DNA from: Avedoeria sp964651245
GTDB taxonomy: Bacteria; Chloroflexota; Anaerolineae; Epilineales; Epilineaceae
Direction: 5' to 3'
NCBI GenBank assembly: GCA_964651245.1
Contig: CAZYVI010000004.1
Span: 124,001 to 188,000 of the forward strand
Length of the DNA stretch: 64,000 nucleotides
Below the pieces are notes generated by a model. The model was not told the DNA's origin and did not search any database. It saw nothing but the letters and a program-made list of their open reading frames with translations. Below are positions 1-8,884 of this stretch, piece by piece. The position numbers were made by a program, and so were the translations under genes. Numbering within the stretch: the stretch's first letter is position 1; every line of letters starts with the position of its first letter.

Positions 1-983
1 AGCCGCTGGCTGTAGCCGATGAACGCCACCACCAGCCCGATCGTGAACGTCGTCCCGAACACCGGCCGCCCCTCCGCCGCCCACGCCGCGCCGAAGCCCA
101 CCACCAGCGCGATGGACAGCCAGCCCAGCAGCTCCAGCGCCGGCGCCAGCGCCGCGGTGTAGGCGACGGCCCGCACGTTCGCGTCGCGGTTCGCCCGGTT
201 CGTCCGCGCGAACGCCGCGATGTTCTCGTCCTCGCGGCCGAACGCCTGGACCTCGCGCACCCCGGCGATGCTCTCCTGGAGGTCGGCGTTCACCGCCCCC
301 AGCTCGCGCCGGCTGACCCGGTACGCCGCCCGCGCCCGCCCCGAGAGCCAGCGCGTCGCCAGCAGCATCAGCGGCACCAGCGCCAGCGCCAAGAGCGCGT
401 AGACCGCGTTCGCCCGCACCATGGCCACCACGATCAACCCGATCATCAGCGTGCTGGCCACCACCTGGACCAGCGCGAAGTTCACCGCCTGCTGCAAGGT
501 GTCGGCGTCGCCCGTCAGCCGGCTCATCACGTCGCCCGCCTCGTGGCGGGTGTGCCAGCCCATGCTCAGGCGGTGAATCTGGTCGAAGATCTCGGTCCGC
601 AGCCGCACCAGGATCCGCTGGCCCACGCGCGACATCGCGTAGAACATCCAGCCGGCCACCGCCGCGCCCAGCAGGTACAAGCCCACGATCGCCGCCACGA
701 GCCGCCCCAGCCCCGCCGCGCTCGGACCCGGCGTCGCCGTCCACCAGCACGCCGCCGCGGAGGCGGCGTCGACCGCCAGGAAGCAGTCCACCGCCTGCCC
801 CACCAGCCCCGGCGCGATCGCCACCGTGCTGGCCTGGACGAAGACGAGCGCCAGCACCCCCGCCAGCGCCGCCGCGTGCGGCCGGAAGTAGCGGCCCAGC
901 CGCGCCAGCGTCGCCGTGACGTCGGCCGCCCGCCGGACCTCGCCCTCCAGCAGCCGGCGGCCGCCGTCCAGCCCGCCGATCAC
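1..983 (-). CDS. ABC exporter half-transporter, N-terminal membrane part (cut by window edge)
   Basis: This is the N-terminal part of an ABC-type export half-transporter; the left edge cuts it after about 327 codons, so only the membrane domain is visible. I chose the GTG at 983 because its GTGA overlaps the stop of the preceding half-transporter at 980-982, the same coupling seen between that gene and polA. About 35 cytoplasmic residues precede several hydrophobic helices. The stretch GDVMSRLTGDADTLQQAVN is the coupling-helix region typical of the ABC exporter membrane domain. The ATPase domain is outside the window. Because the partner gene has a degenerate catalytic site, this one is expected to supply the competent ATPase of a heterodimer (MdlA/MdlB or TM287/288-like). 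The substrate cannot be told from the sequence. Confidence 0.9.
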   Translation of the reverse strand, partial: MIGGLDGGRRLLEGEVRRAADVTATLARLGRYFRPHAAALAGVLALVFVQASTVAIAPGLVGQAVDCFLAVDAASAAACWWTATPGPSAAGLGRLVAAIVGLYLLGAAVAGWMFYAMSRVGQRILVRLRTEIFDQIHRLSMGWHTRHEAGDVMSRLTGDADTLQQAVNFALVQVVASTLMIGLIVVAMVRANAVYALLALALVPLMLLATRWLSGRARAAYRVSRRELGAVNADLQESIAGVREVQAFGREDENIAAFARTNRANRDANVRAVAYTAALAPALELLGWLSIALVVGFGAAWAAEGRPVFGTTFTIGLVVAFIGYSQR

Positions 984-2920
984 GGGCGCACCTCGTCCGC
1001 GCCGGCCGGCGACGGCGCGGCAGCCGGCGCCGGCGCCTCGGCGCCCGCGGCCGCCCGCGCCGCCGGCCCCGCTTCTTGCGCCGGGTCGTCGACGAGCTGG
1101 CTGGCCACGATCTCGACGTAGGCCGGGCTCTGCTCCAGCAGCTCGGCGTGCGTCCCCTGGGCCACGATCCGGCCGCGGTCCAGCACCAGGATCCGGTCCG
1201 CCCGGCGCACCGTGCTGATCCGCTGGGCGATGACGAAGCTCGTCCGGCCGGCCATCAGCGCGTCCAGCGCCCGCTGGATCGAGCGCTCCGTGGCCAGGTC
1301 GACGGCCGAGGTGGCGTCGTCCAGGATCAGGATCCGCGGGTCCATCAGAATCGCCCGCGCGATCGCGATGCGCTGCTTCTGGCCGCCCGACAGCGTCGCG
1401 CCGCGCTCGCCGACCGGGGTGTCGTAGCCCTCAGGCAGCGCGGCGATGAAGCCGTCAGCCTGGGCAGCGCGCGCCGCGGCGCGGATGTCGTCGTCGCTGG
1501 CGTCGGGGCGGCCGAAGGCGATGTTGTCGCGGATCGTGCCGCTGAACAGCGTCGTCTCCTGCAGCACGATGCCGACCGCGGCGCGCAGGCTGTCGAGCGT
1601 CACGTCGCGCACGTCGCGGCCGTCGATCGTCACCGCCCCCTCGCTGGCGTCGTAGAAGCGCGGGATCAGGTTGATGATCGTGGACTTGCCGCTGCCCGTC
1701 GCGCCCAGCAGCGCCACCGTCTCGCCCGGCGCGGCCTCGAACGAGACGCCGCGCAGCGTCGGCTCGCCGCTGCGGAAGTAGCGGAACGTCACGTCGCGGA
1801 ACGCCACCCGCCCCTGCACCGCCGTCAGCGGCGTGGCGCCGGGGCGGTCGGCGATCTCGCTGGGGGTGTCGAGGATCTCGTAGATCCGCCCCGCCGACGT
1901 GTTGGCCTGCGCCAGCAGCGCCACGATGAAGCCGAGCTGGCCGATCGGCAGGAACGCGTACACCAGGTAGAGCTGGAACGTGCTCCACTGGCCGATGGAC
2001 AGGCCGCCCGACTGCACCTCGAGCCCGCCGTACCACACGACGACGGCCTGGCCCAGGTTGGCGGTGAGGAAGACGGCCGGGAAGAGGAAGCTCAGCACCC
2101 GGCTGGCGCGCAGCTGCTCGGCCATCAGGCCCTCGGCCGCGGCCGTGAAGCGCGAGCGCTCGGTCGCCTCGCGGGCGAACGCGCGCACGACGCGCACGCC
2201 GGCCAGGTTCTCCTGGAGCACCGCGTTCATCCGGCCCAGCTGCTGCTGGACGCGCGCGAACAGCGGCTGCGTCTGGCGGCCGAAGACGACGAACAACACG
2301 ATCGCCGCCGGCAGGATCGGCACCACCACCCATGCCACGCCGGCGTGGATCCCGAACAGGATCGCCAGGATGCCGACGATCATCAGCACCGCCTGCAGCG
2401 CGATGACGAAGCCCTGGCCCAGGAACAGCCGCACCTTCTCGACGTCGTCGGTGGCGCGGACCATGAGCTGGCCGGTCTGGTTGCGGTCGTGGTAGCTGAA
2501 CGAGAGGCGCTGGATCTTCGCGAACAGGTCGTTGCGCATCGCCAGCGCCACGTTCTGGCTGGCGACCTCGGCCAGGTAGCCCTGGCCGAACGCGAACACC
2601 GCCCGCACCGCCCCCACGGCCACGATCACCGCCACCGCCCAGCGGATCGGCGCCAGGTCGACCGGCCCGACGGCGGCGGCGTCGCCCAGCGACTTCAGCA
2701 CGTGCCCGGCGTCGCCCAGCGACTTGGCGCCGCCGTCGCGCAGGGCCGCGGCGGCGCGGACGGCGTCGAGGATCCGCTGGACCAGCAGCGGGATCGCCAG
2801 CTGGCAGGCCGTGGCCACGGCCACCGCGGCGTAGGTGGCCAGCGCGATCCGGCGCTGGGCGTTGAGGAAGGCGATCGCCCGCCGCAGCCCACCGCGCGAA
2901 CCCGCCTCGGGCGGCGTCAC
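980..2920 (-). CDS. ABC exporter half-transporter with degenerate Walker B (MdlA/TM287-like)
   Basis: A complete 646-residue half-transporter: six-helix exporter membrane domain at about residues 25-350, then an ATPase domain. Walker A is LLGATGSGKST near 403-411, the signature LSGGQKQRIAIARAIL near 508-523, and Walker B reads ILILDDATSAVD near 530-541. The second acidic residue is Asp where an active NBD has Glu. In heterodimeric exporters one subunit characteristically carries this substitution, so I infer it pairs with the next gene. The GTG start at 2920 overlaps the polA stop (GTGA, 2917-2920), so translation is probably coupled to the polymerase. The large reading frame that continues upstream in this frame is a shadow of polA. 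Substrate unknown. Confidence 0.93.
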   Translation of the reverse strand: MTPPEAGSRGGLRRAIAFLNAQRRIALATYAAVAVATACQLAIPLLVQRILDAVRAAAALRDGGAKSLGDAGHVLKSLGDAAAVGPVDLAPIRWAVAVIVAVGAVRAVFAFGQGYLAEVASQNVALAMRNDLFAKIQRLSFSYHDRNQTGQLMVRATDDVEKVRLFLGQGFVIALQAVLMIVGILAILFGIHAGVAWVVVPILPAAIVLFVVFGRQTQPLFARVQQQLGRMNAVLQENLAGVRVVRAFAREATERSRFTAAAEGLMAEQLRASRVLSFLFPAVFLTANLGQAVVVWYGGLEVQSGGLSIGQWSTFQLYLVYAFLPIGQLGFIVALLAQANTSAGRIYEILDTPSEIADRPGATPLTAVQGRVAFRDVTFRYFRSGEPTLRGVSFEAAPGETVALLGATGSGKSTIINLIPRFYDASEGAVTIDGRDVRDVTLDSLRAAVGIVLQETTLFSGTIRDNIAFGRPDASDDDIRAAARAAQADGFIAALPEGYDTPVGERGATLSGGQKQRIAIARAILMDPRILILDDATSAVDLATERSIQRALDALMAGRTSFVIAQRISTVRRADRILVLDRGRIVAQGTHAELLEQSPAYVEIVASQLVDDPAQEAGPAARAAAGAEAPAPAAAPSPAGADEVRP

Positions 2921-5900
2921 TTCACGTCGTCCCAGTGGTCGCCGACCCCGACCTCGACGACGAGTGGCGGGTCGAGCGGGTAGGCGTGCTCCATCGTCGT
3001 CTTCACCAGCGCCACCACCCGCGGCACCTCGGCCTCGGGCGCCTCGAGGACGAGCTCGTCGTGGACCTGCAGCAGCAATCGCGCGCGCAGCCCCTGGGTC
3101 TGCAGCTGGTCGTGGATGTGGATCATGGCGATCTTGATGATGTCGGCCGCGGTACCCTGGATCGGGTGGTTGATCGCCTCGCGCTCGGCCGCGGCCTGGA
3201 GCATCCGTGTTCGGCCGTCGACGGTCGTCGAGGCCAGGATCGGGAAGGCGCGCCGGCGGCCGAGCAGCGTCGTGACGTAGCCCTGCTCCTTGGCGCGCTG
3301 CTTCGTGGTGGCGATGTAGTCGGCGATGCCGGGGAAGCGGGCGAAGTAGGCGTCGACGAACTGCTTGGCCTCGGCCAGCGGGATGCCGGCCTGGTCGGCC
3401 AGGCTGCGGGCACCCATGCCGTAGAGCAGGCCGAAGTTCACCCGCTTGGCGAACGAGCGCTGGTCGCTCGTCACGGCGTCGGGGTCGATGCCCAGCACGG
3501 TGGCGGCGGTGGCGCGGTGGATGTCCTCGCCGGCCGCGAACGCCGCCACCAGCCCGGCGTCGCGGGTCAGGTGAGCGGCGATGCGCAGCTCGACCTGCGA
3601 GTAGTCGGCGGCGATCATCTTCCAGCCGGGCGGCACGATGAACGCCCGCCGGACCTCCTTGCCGAGCGGCGTGCGCACGGGGATGTTCTGGAGGTTGGGA
3701 TCGAGCGACGCCAGCCGGCCGCTGACGGCGCCGGTCTGGCTGAACGAGGTGTGGACGCGACCGGTGGCCGGCTTGACGAGGCGCGGCAGCGCGTCCAGGT
3801 AGGTGCCCTTGAGCTTCGAGAGCTGGCGGTGCTCGAGGGCCAGGTCGACCACCGGGTGGAGCCCGCGCATGCTCTCCAGGACGTCGGCCGCCACCGACGC
3901 CCGGCCGGTGGCGGTCTTGCGCGCGCCCGGCGCGGCCAGGCCCAGGACGTTGAACAGGACGTCGCCCAGCTGCTGCGGCGAGCCGAGGTTGAAGTCGACC
4001 CCGACCTGGGCGCGGACGTCGTCCTCGATGGAGCGCAGCCGGAGCGCCAGGCGGGTGCTCATCTCGCCCAGCTGGACCGTGTCGATCAGGACGCCGGCGC
4101 GCTCCATGTCGGCCAGGACCGGCACGAGCGGGACGTCGACCTCGGTCAGCAGGGCGCGCAGGCCGAGCGCGTCGAGGTCGGCCGCCTGGTCGGCCTGGAG
4201 GCGCAGCGTCACGTCGGCGTCGGCCGCGGCGTAGGGCGCGGCGTCGGCGATGGCCACCCGGTCCATCGTGATCTGGTGCTTGCCGGTGCCCAGCAGCTCG
4301 ACGATCTCGGTCATCCGCAGCTGGAGGCGGCTGCCGGCCAGCGTCTTGAGGCCGAGCCGCCCGCCGGGGTCGATGAGGAACTCGGCCAGCATCGTGTCGT
4401 AGGCCAGCCCGGCCACCCGGATGCCGTGTTGGGCCAGGACGACGACATCGTACTTGGCGTTGTGGCCGACCTTGGCCACCGTCGGGTCCTCGAGCACCGG
4501 CTTGAGGGCGGCCACGACGTCCGCAAGCGCCAGCTGCCCGCCCTCGGCGTGGCCGACGGGCACGTACCAGCCGGCCCCCTCGGCCACCGCGAACGACAGC
4601 CCGACCAGCGCCGCGTCGATCGGGTCGGTGGCGGTGGTCTCGGTGTCGAACGCCACGACCGGCGCCGCGCGCAGCGCCGCGACGAGCGCGGCCAGCGCGG
4701 CGCCGTCGCGCACGACCGTCGTGGCGGTGAGGTCGGCCGGGGCGTGGGGCGGCGGCGCCTCGGCGGCGGCGTCGGGGAACATCGCCAGCTGGGCCGCGCG
4801 GCCGCTGGCGGCGCGGGGCGCGGCGGCCGCGGCGGGCGCCGAGGCGGGCGGGGCGGCGTCGGCGCCGGCGCCGCCGGGCGGCAGGCGGTGGCGGATCGAG
4901 CGGAACTCGAGGCGGTCGAAGAGGTCGAGGACCGGGGCGGTGTCGTAGCGGTGGACGGCGCACCGCTCCCAGTCGAGGTCGAGCGGGACGTCGGCGCGGA
5001 TCGTGACCAGGTCCTTGGACAGGAACGCCAGGTCGCGGCCCGCCTCGAGCGCCGCCTTGGCCCGCGGCGGCGTCACGGCGTCGAGGTGGTCGTAGATGCC
5101 CTCGACCGTGCCGTAGGCGGCCAGGAGCTGCGCGGCCCCCTTCTCGCCGATGCCGCGTACGCCCGGGATGTTGTCGCTCGCGTCGCCCTTGAGGGCCTTG
5201 AAGTCGATGAGCTGCGTCGGCGTCAGGCCACCGTAGCGGGCGGCCACGGCCGCCTCGTCCCAGATCGAGACGTCGCTCCAGAGCCGGCCGGGCGACAGGA
5301 CCCGCACCCGCGGCCCGATGAGCTGGAACGCGTCCGAGTCGCCGGTGACGATGAGGACGTCGATGCCGTCGGCGGCGGCGCGGCGGGCGACGGTGCCGAG
5401 GATGTCGTCGGCCTCGTAGCCCTCGGCGGTGAGGACCGGGATGTCGAACGACGCCACCAGCTCCTGGATCAGGTCGATCTGCGGCACCAGCTCCTCGGGC
5501 ATCTTCTCGCGGGTGCCCTTGTAGGGCTCGAACAGGTCGTCGCGGAAGGTGCGCCCGAGGTCGAACGCCACGGCCAGGTAGTCGGGCCGCTCGTCGGTCC
5601 AGGTCTTGATGAGCATGTTGGCGAAGCCGTAGACGGCGTTCGTGTAGACGCCGCCGGCGATCGAGAACGACGGCTTGCCGTGGCGGTCGACGTGGGGCAG
5701 GCCGTAGAACGCCCGGTAGGCCAGGCTGTGGCCGTCGATGACGATAAGCTTGCGCCGGCGGCCGTCGGCGCGCAGGCCGGGCCCGGAGCGGGCGTCCGCC
5801 GACGCGGCGGCGACGTCGGGCGCGCGCGCGTCGTCCGCCTCGCCGCCGGCCGCCGCTGGGCCCGCGGCCTCGGCGGGGCGCGTCGTGACGTAGACGGCGT

Positions 5901-6690
5901 CGGGCCGCAGGTAATCGGTCGCGGCGTCGAGGGCGACGCACAGCGGGGCGTGGTCGCTGGCGCCCTTGCCGTCGCGCTCGAAGCGGTCGACGGCGGCGGC
6001 GGCCACGCGACCGGCCAGCGGCGCCGTGCCCCAGACGTGGTCGATGCGCAGGCCGTCGTCGCGCTGGAAGCCCTGCGCCTGGTAGTCCCACCACGACCAC
6101 ACCCCGCCGCCGGGGTGGCGGGCGCGGAACAGGTCGGCGAAGCCGAAGCCGGCCACCGCCGCCAGCGCGTCGCGCGCCGGCGCGGCGCACAGGACGCTGT
6201 CGGCCCAGCGCGCCGGGTCGTGGACGTCGGCATCGTCGACGGCCACGTTGAAGTCGCCGGCCAGCACCAGCGGCTCGTCCGGTCGGTGGTGGGCGTCGAG
6301 GTAGCGGCGCAGGCGCGCCAGCCAGGCGAGCTTGTAGGCCCACTTGTCGCCGCCGACCGTCTCGCCGTTGGGGACGTAGGCCGAGAGGACGCGGACGCCG
6401 CCGACGGTGGCGGCGATCAGGCGCGCCTGCGGGTCGTCGACGCCGTCGTCGAGGCCGAGGCGGACGTCGGCAAGGGGGGCGCGGGCCAGGATCGCGACGC
6501 CGTTGTAGCCGCGCTGGCCGTACCAGGCGGCCTGGTAGCCGGCGGCCGCGATCGCGGCGGCCGGAAAGGCGTCGTCCGTGACCTTGAGCTCTTGGAGGCA
6601 GACGACGTCCGGCCGCGCCGCCGCCAGCCAGGCCACCAGGCGCGCCTCGCGCACCTTGATCGAGTTGACGTTCCAGGTGGCGATCAGCAT
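2917..6690 (-). CDS. polA: Exonuclease III (AP endonuclease)-DNA polymerase I fusion
   Basis: A 1257-residue fusion. Residues 1-257 are an ExoIII/XthA-type nuclease with all catalytic residues: LQELK (Glu34), GDFN (Asp146, Asn148), IDH (Asp217, His218) and SDHAP (His247). A Pro/Ala/Asp-rich linker (about 258-312) leads into full DNA polymerase I: 5'-nuclease (LIVIDGHSLAYRAFYG, VTGDSDAF, GDASDNIPGV), 3'-5' exonuclease (FDTETT, GHNAKYD) and polymerase (DYSQVELR, KRVNFGLLYGM, QVHDELVL). No in-frame ATG, GTG or TTG exists in the linker, so PolA cannot be started alone by a usual codon. ATG 6690 follows an AAGGGGG Shine-Dalgarno. Fused, it could cut an abasic site, remove the flap and fill the gap in base excision repair. 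Both families are certain; the fused arrangement is the oddity. Confidence 0.96.
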   Translation of the reverse strand: MLIATWNVNSIKVREARLVAWLAAARPDVVCLQELKVTDDAFPAAAIAAAGYQAAWYGQRGYNGVAILARAPLADVRLGLDDGVDDPQARLIAATVGGVRVLSAYVPNGETVGGDKWAYKLAWLARLRRYLDAHHRPDEPLVLAGDFNVAVDDADVHDPARWADSVLCAAPARDALAAVAGFGFADLFRARHPGGGVWSWWDYQAQGFQRDDGLRIDHVWGTAPLAGRVAAAAVDRFERDGKGASDHAPLCVALDAATDYLRPDAVYVTTRPAEAAGPAAAGGEADDARAPDVAAASADARSGPGLRADGRRRKLIVIDGHSLAYRAFYGLPHVDRHGKPSFSIAGGVYTNAVYGFANMLIKTWTDERPDYLAVAFDLGRTFRDDLFEPYKGTREKMPEELVPQIDLIQELVASFDIPVLTAEGYEADDILGTVARRAAADGIDVLIVTGDSDAFQLIGPRVRVLSPGRLWSDVSIWDEAAVAARYGGLTPTQLIDFKALKGDASDNIPGVRGIGEKGAAQLLAAYGTVEGIYDHLDAVTPPRAKAALEAGRDLAFLSKDLVTIRADVPLDLDWERCAVHRYDTAPVLDLFDRLEFRSIRHRLPPGGAGADAAPPASAPAAAAAPRAASGRAAQLAMFPDAAAEAPPPHAPADLTATTVVRDGAALAALVAALRAAPVVAFDTETTATDPIDAALVGLSFAVAEGAGWYVPVGHAEGGQLALADVVAALKPVLEDPTVAKVGHNAKYDVVVLAQHGIRVAGLAYDTMLAEFLIDPGGRLGLKTLAGSRLQLRMTEIVELLGTGKHQITMDRVAIADAAPYAAADADVTLRLQADQAADLDALGLRALLTEVDVPLVPVLADMERAGVLIDTVQLGEMSTRLALRLRSIEDDVRAQVGVDFNLGSPQQLGDVLFNVLGLAAPGARKTATGRASVAADVLESMRGLHPVVDLALEHRQLSKLKGTYLDALPRLVKPATGRVHTSFSQTGAVSGRLASLDPNLQNIPVRTPLGKEVRRAFIVPPGWKMIAADYSQVELRIAAHLTRDAGLVAAFAAGEDIHRATAATVLGIDPDAVTSDQRSFAKRVNFGLLYGMGARSLADQAGIPLAEAKQFVDAYFARFPGIADYIATTKQRAKEQGYVTTLLGRRRAFPILASTTVDGRTRMLQAAAEREAINHPIQGTAADIIKIAMIHIHDQLQTQGLRARLLLQVHDELVLEAPEAEVPRVVALVKTTMEHAYPLDPPLVVEVGVGDHWDDVK

Positions 6691-6716
6691 GCCCGCCCCC
6701 TTCCGACGAGCGCTCG

Positions 6717-6745
6717 ACGATACCCCCCCTGCGGCCCCTTGCCAA
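6717..6745 (-). promoter_or_regulatory. Sigma-70-type promoter of the polA fusion operon
   Basis: On the minus strand TTGGCA (6740-6745) and TATCGT (6717-6722) are separated by exactly 17 bases and lie just upstream of the ATG at 6690. A short leader with a G-rich Shine-Dalgarno follows. Predicted from sequence only. Confidence 0.6.
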
Positions 6746-6910
6746 GCCCGACCGTCGTCGGCGCGGCGAAACCGGTCCGACCGGCCATACCTCTTCGCCC
6801 CGCGGCCCGTTATCACCTATGCTTACCTCTGCGTACCGATCCTTGTGGCCTGCTTGGTGTCTGCAACTCGTCGCGACCACGTGTACCGCGGTGCGGGGTG
6901 GGGGAACCTC

Positions 6911-7681
6911 ATGGCAACCGACGGCGCCTCACGGACGCTGTTCATCGGCGACGTCCATGGCTGCGCGCAGCCGCTGGCGGCGCTGCTCGAAGCGCTGGGC
7001 TACGATCCGGCGCGCGACCGGCTCTACCTGACCGGCGACGCCTTCTCGCGCGGGCCCGACCCGCTGGGCGTCTGGGCGCTGATCCGCGCCACGGGCGCCG
7101 AGATGGTGCTCGGCAACCACGACGACTGGCTGGTGCGGCTGCTCGAGGACCGCTTGGCCGGCGGGTCGCTGTGCCGCGAGAAGGACAAGGACCTCGCCCT
7201 GGTCGAGGCGCTCTGGCCGGTGGCCGCCGACGTCCTGGCCTGGTTGAAGGCCCGCCCGCTGGCGATCGACGCACCCGACTTCCTGTTGGTCCACGCCGGG
7301 ATCCACCCCAAGCTCGGCCTGGCCGGCACCGACCGTGCCCAGCGGCTGACGATCCGGCTCTGGCCGCCCGCCAAGGGCATCGTCGGCCCGCGCTGGCACG
7401 ACTTCCTGACGCCACTCGACAAGCCGGTGATCTTCGGCCACGATGCGCCCGGCGGGCTCGTCGTCAAGCGCCGGGCGGACGGCGCGCCGGTGGCCATCGG
7501 CCTCGACTCGGGCTGCGTCTACGGCAAGGCGCTCTCGGCCTACGTCCTCGAGGAGGACCGCATCGTCCAGGTGCCGGGCTGGTCGGCCTCGCCGTGGCGG
7601 CACGACTTCGCCGCCGCGCCCGCCGCGGGCTGGCGACCCGCCGCGGCGCCGCTCGGCGCCCCTGCCTCCCCGATCGGCTGA
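6911..7681 (+). CDS. Metallophosphoesterase (PPP/ApaH-like)
   Basis: A 256-residue calcineurin-like phosphoesterase. The metal-binding motifs are in order: GDVHG near residue 13, GDAFSRGPDP (the family's GDxxDRG motif with Ala-Phe-Ser in place of the usual middle residues) near 45, GNHD near 71, and later His residues in LVHAGIHP and IFGHD. The family includes bacterial Ser/Thr phosphatases and diadenosine tetraphosphatases; the sequence does not decide between them. ATG 6911 is chosen because the first phosphoesterase motif starts within 15 residues and a GGGGG stretch precedes it. The M50 protease gene starts three bases after the stop, so the two form an operon. The 220 bases upstream separate it from the divergent polA fusion; a possible -10 (TATGCT, 6818-6823) lies there. 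Confidence 0.85.
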   Translation: MATDGASRTLFIGDVHGCAQPLAALLEALGYDPARDRLYLTGDAFSRGPDPLGVWALIRATGAEMVLGNHDDWLVRLLEDRLAGGSLCREKDKDLALVEALWPVAADVLAWLKARPLAIDAPDFLLVHAGIHPKLGLAGTDRAQRLTIRLWPPAKGIVGPRWHDFLTPLDKPVIFGHDAPGGLVVKRRADGAPVAIGLDSGCVYGKALSAYVLEEDRIVQVPGWSASPWRHDFAAAPAAGWRPAAAPLGAPASPIG

Positions 7682-7684
7682 GCC

Positions 7685-8764
7685 ATGCCCTGGTCGTTCA
7701 AGGTCGGCCGGCTCTTCGGCATCGACACCTATATCCACGCCACGTTCCTGATGCTGTTGGCGTTCCTCGGCGTCACCACCTACCTGCGCGACCGCAGCGT
7801 GGCGGCGGCGGTCGAGGGCGTGGCGTTCTTCGTGCTGCTGTTCGGCTGCGTCTTGCTGCACGAGCTGGGCCACGCCGTGGCCGCGCGGCGCTACGGCATC
7901 CCGACGCGCGACATCACGCTCTATCCGATCGGCGGCGTGGCCCGCCTCGAGCGGATGCCGTCGGAGCCGCGTCAAGAGGTCGTGGTGGCGCTCGCCGGGC
8001 CGCTGGTGAACGTCGTCATCGCCGCCGTGCTGTTCGCGGCGCTGGTGGCCACGGGCGGCTGGCAGCCGTTGGCGGCGATCGGCACGGCCGAAGGACCGCT
8101 GCTGGAGCGGCTGGCGCTCGTCAACGTCTCGCTCGTGCTGTTCAACATGCTGCCGGCCTTCCCGATGGACGGCGGGCGCGTGCTGCGGGCGCTGCTGGCG
8201 ATGCGGCTGCCCTACGCCCGCGCCACGGCCATCGCCGCCAGCCTGGGCCGCGGCATGGCGCTGCTGTTCGGGCTGGGCGGCCTGTTCGGCAACCCGATGC
8301 TGCTGTTCATCGCCTTCTTCGTCTGGATCGCCGCCGGCCAGGAGGCGGGCGCCGTCCAGGCGCAGGCGGCGCTGGGCGGCGTGCGCGTGGCCGACGCGAT
8401 GCTGACCCGATTCGACGCCGTCGCCCCCGACGACACCCTCGACCACGTCACGGCGCTCATCCTCGCCGGCAGCCAGGCCGACTTCCCGGTCGTCGACGGC
8501 GACCGACTCGTCGGGCTGGTGCTGCGCAGCGACGTCTTCGCCGCCCTCCACCGCCGTTCGCTCGCCGATCCGGTCGCCCACGTCATGCGCCGCACGTTCG
8601 AGGTGGCCGCGGCCGACGAGCCGCTGGCGGCGGCGGTGCTGCGGATGCAGGCCGCCGGCCTCGCCGTCGCCCCGGTCGCCGCTGGCGACCGGTTGGCCGG
8701 GCTGCTGACCCTCGAGAACGTCGGCGAGCTCCTGGCGATCCGCGCCGCCGGGCAGCCGTCGTAA
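7685..8764 (+). CDS. Site-2-type intramembrane zinc metalloprotease (M50) with two CBS domains
   Basis: A 359-residue membrane protease of the M50B (SpoIVFB/YwhC-like) class. The zinc motif HELGH is near residues 59-63, and the second conserved block NMLPAFPMDGG near 154-164 supplies the third ligand Asp. Four to six hydrophobic helices cover residues 15-225. The C-terminal third (about 235-350) is a pair of CBS domains, which in this subclass are thought to sense adenine nucleotides and gate activity. It lies three bases after the phosphoesterase stop and has only a weak Shine-Dalgarno, so coupled translation is likely. The substrate, perhaps an anti-sigma factor or other membrane regulator, is unknown; the anti-sigma-like proteins near 39-42 kb are candidates only by location. 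Confidence 0.92.
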   Translation: MPWSFKVGRLFGIDTYIHATFLMLLAFLGVTTYLRDRSVAAAVEGVAFFVLLFGCVLLHELGHAVAARRYGIPTRDITLYPIGGVARLERMPSEPRQEVVVALAGPLVNVVIAAVLFAALVATGGWQPLAAIGTAEGPLLERLALVNVSLVLFNMLPAFPMDGGRVLRALLAMRLPYARATAIAASLGRGMALLFGLGGLFGNPMLLFIAFFVWIAAGQEAGAVQAQAALGGVRVADAMLTRFDAVAPDDTLDHVTALILAGSQADFPVVDGDRLVGLVLRSDVFAALHRRSLADPVAHVMRRTFEVAAADEPLAAAVLRMQAAGLAVAPVAAGDRLAGLLTLENVGELLAIRAAGQPS

Positions 8765-8884
8765 AGAGCGGCCGGCGGCCGAGCGCCGCGTCGACGGCGC
8801 GCGACGTGCGGATGGCGACCGAGCACTGTGCCGCGCTCCGCCGCGCGTTGGGCCGCGCCTTGCCGCGCAGTCGGCAGTCCCGCG

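Noticed and set aside
5700..5940. A separate polA start inside the linker
   Set aside because: No in-frame ATG, GTG or TTG exists there; the only nearby GTG is out of frame.
980..6880. A 1966-codon open frame spanning the ABC and polA region
   Set aside because: Only the 980-2920 part is real; the rest is the shadow of polA in another frame, with Arg/Pro-rich non-protein composition.
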